Shown here: positions 59,184 through 64,000 of the stretch, in pieces | Layout of the letters: every line of letters starts with the position of its first letter | How positions within the stretch are numbered: the first letter of the stretch is position 1 | Assembly: GCA_958295525.1 (NCBI GenBank) | Contig: OY282355.1 | Coordinates: forward strand, 2,413,931 to 2,477,930 | Reading direction: 5' to 3' | Origin: an uncultured Dehalococcoidia bacterium | GTDB lineage: Bacteria; Chloroflexota; Dehalococcoidia; Lucifugimonadales; Australimonadaceae | DNA: 64,000 nucleotides | Made by a program: the position numbers and the translations under genes | The notes under the pieces: generated by a model | Told to the model about the DNA's origin: nothing | What the model saw: only the letters and a program-made list of their open reading frames with translations | The model's database searches: none

Positions 59184-59272
59184 CTCGTTCCTCCCCTTGT
59201 CCTGCGTCTCATTTGGAGCGGCGACGGGGCAGAACGGAGTTAGGATACCGCATCCGAACAATCGGCGCGGGG

Positions 59273-59640
59273 GTCCCGCCTAACGCGGGAACGACGGCAG
59301 AGGGGGCGAGATTCCCGCCTACGCGGGAATGACGGCAAGGGGGCGCGATTCCCGCCTACGCGGGAACGACGGCAAGGGGGCGAGGTTCCCGCCTTCGCGG
59401 GAACGACGGCAAGGGGGCGAGGTTCCCGCCTTCGCGGGAACGACGAGACAGGGGCGCGAGGCTCCCGCCTACGCGGGAATGACGGGCAAGGGGGCGAGAT
59501 TCCCGCCTACGCGGGAAGGGGCAATGGGGCGAGGTTCTCGCCTACGCGGGAACGACGGGATAGGGGCGCGATTCCCGCCTACGCGGGAATGACGAGACAG
59601 GGCGCGATTCCCGCCTACGCGGGAATGACGAGACAGGGAC
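59273..59640. repeat. Array of ten dRS3-like palindromes (CRISPR look-alike)
   Basis: Ten copies of a 20-bp palindrome (ATTCCC- or GTTCCCGCCTACGCGGGAAT-type) start at about 59273, 59311, 59348, 59385, 59422, 59461, 59499, 59534, 59571 and 59607, at a spacing of 35-39 bases. The linkers are nearly the same G-rich sequence (GACGGCAAGGGGGCGAG), so this is a tandem array and not CRISPR with unique spacers. The array fills the 522-base gap between the lipoprotein and alcohol dehydrogenase genes. Reading frames across it are artefacts. Confidence 0.92.
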
Positions 59641-59705
59641 GCGCTACTCGAAGGCGGCCATACGGTAGGCCAGGCTGCGGGCGCGACGCAGTGAGCATCC
59701 GCCGG

Positions 59706-60806
59706 CTACTCCATCTCGATGACGGCGCGGCCTACGATTTCCCCGGCGGCGAGCGCGGCGTAGGCGTCGTTCACTTCGTCGAGCGCGTAGCGGCGCGTGA
59801 TCGGCGCGCTCACGTCCACCGCGCCCCGCCGCGCGAGTTCGATGACCTCCGGCATATCGCTCCGCGCCTTCGCGCCGTAGGAGCCGACGACCGTGACGCC
59901 GCGCCGCACGAACCGCGTAATCTCCAGCGGAACCTCGACGCCCGCCGCCGCGATGCCGATCAGCACGACCTTCCCGCCGTCGCGGACGGACTCGAACGCC
60001 TGCCGCGCGGTGACGGGCGAGCCCAGCGCCTCCACCGCGACGTCGACGCCGCGCCCGCCGGTCAGTTCGCGCACGCGGGCGGGAGCGTCCTCCTCCGCGC
60101 CGTTCACGACGGCCGTCGCCCCCATCTCCAGCGCTTTCTCCAATTTGTCGCCGCGTATGTCCACGGCGATGACGGGAGACGCGCCGAACGCCCGCGCCAT
60201 TTGCAGAACTTGCGTGCCAACGCCGCCGACCGCGAACACCGCGACGCTCTGCCCTGGGCGGACGTCCGCCTGATTCCGCACTGCGCCGTAGGCCGTGAAG
60301 ATCGAGCAGCCGATGATCGCCGCGTCGTTGAGCGGAACGCTTTCGGGGAGCGGGAACACGGACGTCGCGGGCGTGACGGCGTACTCGGCCAGCCCGCCCA
60401 TGCTGTACATCGCAACCGGCTCGCCGTTCGGCCTGTAGAGGCGCGTGGATCCGTCGTAGAGTTGCCCCTTGAGGCGGTTGTACGCGAAGAACGTCTCGCA
60501 GAGGTCTTCGCGCCCGCGAACGCAGTAGCCGCACGCGCCGCAGGGCATAATGAACGAGCAGGCCACGCGGTCGCCGGGCGCGGCGCCGTCAACGTTCGGG
60601 CCGACCGCGTCCACGACGCCGGAGACCTCGTGCCCGAGCACGGCGGGCGTGGGGAAGGCCACCTCGCCCTTCAGCACGTGCAGATCGGTATGGCACACGC
60701 CGCACGCCGCGACTTTCAGGCGAATCTCGCCCCTGCCGGGCTCCGGCAGCGCCAGTTCGTCCACGGACATCGGCTGCCCGGGCTGGGAGAAGACCGCCGC
60801 GCGCAT
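59706..60806 (-). CDS. Zinc-dependent alcohol dehydrogenase (MDR family)
   Basis: A 366-residue medium-chain dehydrogenase from ATG 60806. The catalytic zinc residues lie in GVCHTDLH and VLGHEVSGVV, the structural zinc cysteines in MPCGACGYCVRGREDLCE, and the NAD fold in VAVFAVGGVGTQVLQMARAFGA. The C-terminus GEIVGRAVIEM is standard. An in-frame GTG at 60818 would add four residues and overlap the upstream gene. It directly follows an acylating aldehyde dehydrogenase gene, so the two probably oxidise an alcohol to an acyl-CoA in one pathway. Confidence 0.9.
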   Translation of the reverse strand: MRAAVFSQPGQPMSVDELALPEPGRGEIRLKVAACGVCHTDLHVLKGEVAFPTPAVLGHEVSGVVDAVGPNVDGAAPGDRVACSFIMPCGACGYCVRGREDLCETFFAYNRLKGQLYDGSTRLYRPNGEPVAMYSMGGLAEYAVTPATSVFPLPESVPLNDAAIIGCSIFTAYGAVRNQADVRPGQSVAVFAVGGVGTQVLQMARAFGASPVIAVDIRGDKLEKALEMGATAVVNGAEEDAPARVRELTGGRGVDVAVEALGSPVTARQAFESVRDGGKVVLIGIAAAGVEVPLEITRFVRRGVTVVGSYGAKARSDMPEVIELARRGAVDVSAPITRRYALDEVNDAYAALAAGEIVGRAVIEME

Positions 60807-60808
60807 CG

Positions 60809-62281
60809 TTACGACCACCTGCTGATCACGACCTTGCGGTCGGTGAAGAAGTCAACCACCTCGCGCCCCTGCGCGTGCACGGCGCCGAAGAATGAGTCTT
60901 TCATTCCGCCGAAGGGGAAGAACGCCATCGGCGCGGCGACTCCGACGTTGACGCCGATGTTGCCCGCAGTGACGCGCCGCTTGAACTCCCGCGCCGCGCC
61001 TCCGCCGGACGTAAAGATGCTCGCCGCGTTGCCGAACGGCAGATCTTCGATGAGGTCAATCGCCTCGTCCAGCGAGTCCGCCCGCATAATCGCGGCCACC
61101 GGCCCGAAAATCTCCTTCCGCGCTATCGCCATATCCGGCTCCGCGCCGTCGAACACGCACGGCCCCGCGAAGTAGCCCGCCAGTTCCTCCTCCCGCCGCG
61201 CCGAGCGCCGGTCGACGATCAGCCGCGCGCCTTCCTCGACGCCCTTGTCCACGTAGCCCAGCACGCGGTCGAGCGACGCCTGCGAAATGACCGGCCCCAT
61301 GCCGACGCTCTCGTCCAGCCCGTAGCCGAGTTTCAGGTTGCGCGCTCCTTCCGTGAGCCGGTCGCGCACGCCCTCGTAGGCGCTCCCCACCGCCACGACG
61401 ACCGACCCCGCGAGGCAGCGCTGCCCCGCCGCTCCGAAGATGGAGCCCATCATATTGTCCACCGCCGCGTCCATCTGCGCGTCCGGCATCGCCACAAGGA
61501 AGTTCTTCGCGCCGCCTCCGCACTGGACGCGCTTCCCCTCCGCCGACGCTTTCGCGTAGACGTGGCGCGCGACGGGCGACGACCCGACGAACGAGACGCC
61601 CCGCACGTCCGGGTGCTCCAGCAGCGCGTTCACCGCGTCTTTCGCGCCGTGCGCGACGTTCAGCACGCCCGGGGGAATGCCCGCCTCCAACGCCAGTTCC
61701 GCCATCCGCGTCAGGGACAGCGGCGTCTGCTCGGACGGCTTCACGACCACCGTGTTGCCGGTCGCAATCGCGTAGGGAATGAACCAGTTGGGCACCATCA
61801 GCGGGAAGTTGAACGGGCCGATGACGGCGAAGACGCCCAGCGGCTGGCGGACGGCCTCCGCGTCTATTCCGCTTGCGATGTTCTCGAGGCCGTAGCCCTG
61901 CATCAGCGTGGGGATGCCCGCCGCGACCTCCACGTTTTCGATGGCGCGCCGCGTCTCGCCCCGCGCGTCCTCTATGGTTTTGCCGTGCTCCTGCACGATG
62001 ACGCGGGCGAATTCTTCGAAACGCTCCTCCATCAACGCCTTCAGCGTGAAGAGGCGTCGGGCGCGGAGCACGGGCGGCGTGTCGCGCCAAGCGGGGAACG
62101 CCGCTTTCGCCGCCGCGACCGCCGCGCCGACGTCGTCCGCCCCGGAGAGCGGAACCCGCGCGATGACGCCCGCCGTCGCCGGATTCTCGACATCGAGCCG
62201 GCCGCCGCCGGACGGCTCGACCCACTCGCCGTTGACCAAATTCCTCAGTTCGCCGTAGTTCGCCTTGACCTCGGGCAGCAC
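60809..62281 (-). CDS. mmsA: CoA-acylating methylmalonate-semialdehyde dehydrogenase
   Basis: A 490-residue ALDH6-type enzyme. It has GPFNFPLMVPNWFIPYAIATGN (split as FNFPLMVPNWFIPYAIATG), VVKPSEQTPLS, FVGSSPVARHVY and the catalytic Cys region SIFGAAGQRCLAGSVVV near residue 289. The absence of the usual catalytic Glu near the active site is a feature of the CoA-acylating group, but was not checked residue by residue. It is involved in valine/propionate-type catabolism. It starts at GTG, and its 3' end abuts the alcohol dehydrogenase gene. Confidence 0.9.
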   Translation of the reverse strand: MLPEVKANYGELRNLVNGEWVEPSGGGRLDVENPATAGVIARVPLSGADDVGAAVAAAKAAFPAWRDTPPVLRARRLFTLKALMEERFEEFARVIVQEHGKTIEDARGETRRAIENVEVAAGIPTLMQGYGLENIASGIDAEAVRQPLGVFAVIGPFNFPLMVPNWFIPYAIATGNTVVVKPSEQTPLSLTRMAELALEAGIPPGVLNVAHGAKDAVNALLEHPDVRGVSFVGSSPVARHVYAKASAEGKRVQCGGGAKNFLVAMPDAQMDAAVDNMMGSIFGAAGQRCLAGSVVVAVGSAYEGVRDRLTEGARNLKLGYGLDESVGMGPVISQASLDRVLGYVDKGVEEGARLIVDRRSARREEELAGYFAGPCVFDGAEPDMAIARKEIFGPVAAIMRADSLDEAIDLIEDLPFGNAASIFTSGGGAAREFKRRVTAGNIGVNVGVAAPMAFFPFGGMKDSFFGAVHAQGREVVDFFTDRKVVISRWS

Positions 62282-62316
62282 GCGCGCGTCCTCCTGAATG
62301 GGGATAGGGAACGCCG

Positions 62317-62322
62317 CTATTC
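62317..62322 (-). promoter_or_regulatory. Probable -10 element (TAGAAT) for mmsA-adh
   Basis: TAGAAT on the minus strand lies 36 bases before the GTG of mmsA. A -35 is not evident. Confidence 0.35.
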
Positions 62323-62380
62323 TACGCGAGCGGAGGGGCTGCGCGCAGTCCCGACGCTTATCGCCTTGCCAGCGCGGGAA

Positions 62381-62420
62381 TGACGGAGATGGGCGCGAGG
62401 TTCCCGCCTACGCGAAGTTA
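62381..62420. repeat. Degenerate dRS3-like palindrome copies
   Basis: A half copy (GCGGGAATGACGG, about 62376-62388) and a 3'-truncated copy (GTTCCCGCCTACGCGAA, about 62400-62416) lie between mmsA and the EutA-like gene. Confidence 0.5.
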
Positions 62421-62495
62421 CACTAGGTCCACTCTGGCGCGGGAAGGGCTAGGCCAGCACGATGCGCGCAGTACGCAAGCCGATGCGCGATGCGC

Positions 62496-62503
62496 TAATA
62501 TAA
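62496..62503 (+). promoter_or_regulatory. -10 element (TAATATAA) for the EutA-like gene
   Basis: TAATATAAG, containing TAATAT and TATAAG, lies about 30 bases before ATG 62533; AAGGA serves as ribosome-binding site at about 62522. Confidence 0.45.
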
Positions 62504-62532
62504 GCCCCTACTCCACCCTGCAAGGACGGCCA

Positions 62533-64000
62533 ATGCACGACGACGAAGACCACGACCATTTTCACGCGCTCGACCTGATCGACAGCGACGAGGCGGAGGA
62601 CATCGAGGGGATCGAGAAGTTCACGCTGCACAGCGTGGGCATAGACATCGGCTCGTCCACGACGCACACGATCTTCTCCCGCCTCATCCTCCGGCGCGAG
62701 GGCGCAGGGCTCTCGGCGAAGTTCGTGGTGACCAACCGCGACGTCCTGCACCGCTCCCCGATTATGCTCACGCCGTATTCGTCGGGCTCGGCGATCGACA
62801 CCGACAGCGTCGGGCGTTTCATCGAGCGCTCCTACGAGGAGGCCGGCTTCACGCCGGACGACATTGACACGGGAGCGGTCGTCATCACCGGCGAGGCGCT
62901 CAAGAAGGAGAACGCGCAGCCCATTCTGGAGCGTTTTTCGGAGGAGTCCGGGCGTTTCATTTGCGCCTCAGCGGGCCCGATGCACGAGGCGCTTCTCGCC
63001 GCCTACGGCTCCGGCGCGGTCGCCATCTCCAAGAGCCACTCCAACTCCGTGCTGGACGTGGATATGGGCGGGGGCACCACGAAAATCTCGCTCATTCAAG
63101 GCGGCGAGATCGCCCAGATGGTCGCCGTCGAGATTGGCGCCCGCCTCATCGCCTACGACGCCGACGGGACGATAACGCGCGTCGAGCAGCCCGCGCGCAC
63201 GATCATGGGGTCGCTCGGTCAGGAAGTCGAGGTCGGGGGCAAACTCACCGACGCCCAGCGCGACCAATTCGTCGAAGCGATGACCAACATTCTCTTCGAC
63301 GTCATCAGCGGCGGCGAGGTTTCGCCTCTCGCGCAGTCGCTCTTGCTGACCGACGGCCTCCGCATCGAGTCGCTGGCCGACGTTGACCACGTCGTCTACT
63401 CCGGCGGCGTCTCCGAGTACGTGTACGAGCGGACCGCCGAATCCTACGGCGACGCCGGCCCCTGGTTCGGGCGCGCCGTCCGCGAGCGCTCGGAGGCCGA
63501 ATTCCGCCCCGGGATGCTCGTCACGCCGGCCGAGGGGATTCGCGCGACCGTGATCGGGGCGGGCGAGTACACCCTTCAGGCGAGCGGCAGCACCTCCTAC
63601 ATCTCCACGCCCGACGCGCTGCCCGTGCGGGGCATACAGGTCGCCCGCGCCTTCATCAGCAAAGAGCAGTCCGCCGAGGAGATGGACGCCGCGCTCGCGG
63701 CGGCCGTCGGGAAGTACGACCTCGCCAAACTCCCTTCCGATATGGCGCTTGCGATGTCCATAGACGGCCAGCCGGATTACGGCTACATACGCCGTCTCGC
63801 CGAAGCCGTGGTCCGCGCCGTCGCCGACGAGCCCCCGGAAGCGCCCGTCTTTCTCGTCGTGGACGTCGACGTGGCGAAGTCGCTCGGCGGCATCCTGCGC
63901 GAGGAACTGGCGCTCCCCCGCGCCGTCATCGCCGTGGACGGCATCGAGGTCGGCGACCTCGACTACGTGGACATCGGCAAGCCGATGGGCGCCAGCGAAG
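62533..64000 (+). CDS. eutA: EutA-like ethanolamine ammonia-lyase reactivating factor (cut by window edge)
   Basis: 489 codons are visible from ATG 62533, open to the right edge. The actin-like ATPase fold typical of B12-enzyme reactivases shows as SVGIDIGSSTTHTIFSRL near residue 34, VLDVDMGGGTTKISLI (about 172-187) and the long VAVEIGARLIAYD stretch. The N-terminus is rich in Asp, Glu and His (HDDEDHDHFHAL), which is unusual. EutA proteins swap damaged cobalamin in ethanolamine ammonia-lyase. The partner genes eutB and eutC, if present, would lie to the right. Only a few residues of the family length should be missing. Confidence 0.85.
   Translation, partial: MHDDEDHDHFHALDLIDSDEAEDIEGIEKFTLHSVGIDIGSSTTHTIFSRLILRREGAGLSAKFVVTNRDVLHRSPIMLTPYSSGSAIDTDSVGRFIERSYEEAGFTPDDIDTGAVVITGEALKKENAQPILERFSEESGRFICASAGPMHEALLAAYGSGAVAISKSHSNSVLDVDMGGGTTKISLIQGGEIAQMVAVEIGARLIAYDADGTITRVEQPARTIMGSLGQEVEVGGKLTDAQRDQFVEAMTNILFDVISGGEVSPLAQSLLLTDGLRIESLADVDHVVYSGGVSEYVYERTAESYGDAGPWFGRAVRERSEAEFRPGMLVTPAEGIRATVIGAGEYTLQASGSTSYISTPDALPVRGIQVARAFISKEQSAEEMDAALAAAVGKYDLAKLPSDMALAMSIDGQPDYGYIRRLAEAVVRAVADEPPEAPVFLVVDVDVAKSLGGILREELALPRAVIAVDGIEVGDLDYVDIGKPMGASE

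Noticed and set aside
59329-59592. 87-residue open frame across the palindrome array
   Set aside because: The protein is only translated repeat (RLRGNDG and AYAGMTG-type peptides). There is no ribosome-binding site or homology.
59273-59640. Possible CRISPR array
   Set aside because: The period is regular, but the sequence between palindromes is the same in each unit. There are no unique spacers and no cas genes.
1-64000. tRNA or rRNA genes
   Set aside because: No T-loop/acceptor patterns or rRNA signatures were noticed by eye; a covariance-model search (tRNAscan-SE, Infernal) would be decisive.

Overview
This 64-kb window is high-GC DNA, tightly packed with about 63 protein genes, one riboswitch and many copies of a short palindrome. 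No tRNA, rRNA, insertion sequence, prophage or CRISPR array was recognised. The gene content suggests a free-living or symbiotic bacterium of the Chloroflexota, possibly a SAR202-like Dehalococcoidia lineage. The support is an HspR-grpE-dnaK operon, coenzyme F420 synthesis (cofE), IspE, Rieske oxygenase and amidohydrolase pairs, MFS paralogues and a lone molybdenum hydroxylase. This placement is inferred from gene content and was not tested by phylogeny.

Layout. 1-3 kb: the end of a surface-polysaccharide locus (glycosyltransferase, sulfotransferase, flippase). 3-6 kb: amidohydrolase, proC-yggT, degV. 6-8.2 kb: rplI-dnaB. 8.5-9.6 kb: a secreted protein with a C-terminal membrane anchor. 9.8-13 kb: a TPP riboswitch followed by a symporter, tenA and thiD (thiamine-precursor uptake and salvage). 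13.1 kb: HU. 13.6-16 kb: a Rieske oxygenase and amidohydrolase pair. 16-19.3 kb: hspR-grpE-dnaK with a palindromic operator and divergent promoters, facing a small zinc-ribbon gene. 19.7-23.5 kb: methyltransferase, PfkB kinase and a zinc-ribbon/GT39 fusion. 23.7-25.6 kb: NHL protein and ispE. 25.7-27.9 kb: three tandem secreted paralogues of a family I do not recognise. 28-35.9 kb: a DUF2442/DUF4160 pair, two related MFS transporters, an amidase with a GatC-like partner, an oxaloacetate decarboxylase-like enzyme and an ABC exporter.

35.9-43.8 kb is one long minus-strand series starting at a good promoter: rpsF-ssb-rpsR-PPIase-hom-thrC-folE-acyltransferase-glycosyltransferase. 43.8-46.5 kb holds thiG-thiE-thiS and cofE. 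46.5-51.5 kb holds cca-dinG-OGG. 51.7-54.8 kb holds gpsA and a tandemly duplicated epimerase. The rest is a molybdenum hydroxylase, trpA, a Pro/Thr-rich lipoprotein, a ten-copy palindrome array, an alcohol dehydrogenase, an acylating aldehyde dehydrogenase, and a EutA-like gene cut by the right edge.

The most interesting items are: the secreted triplet, in which one paralogue has a long coiled coil placed between two cysteines that lie close together in the other two; the HspR-type operator whose half-sites are both -35 elements of divergent promoters; ribosomal protein S18 carrying a perfect 16-residue repeat tail; the dRS3-like palindromes (ATTCCC-N8-GGGAAT) forming a CRISPR look-alike array; and a DinG helicase with a degenerate exonuclease domain.
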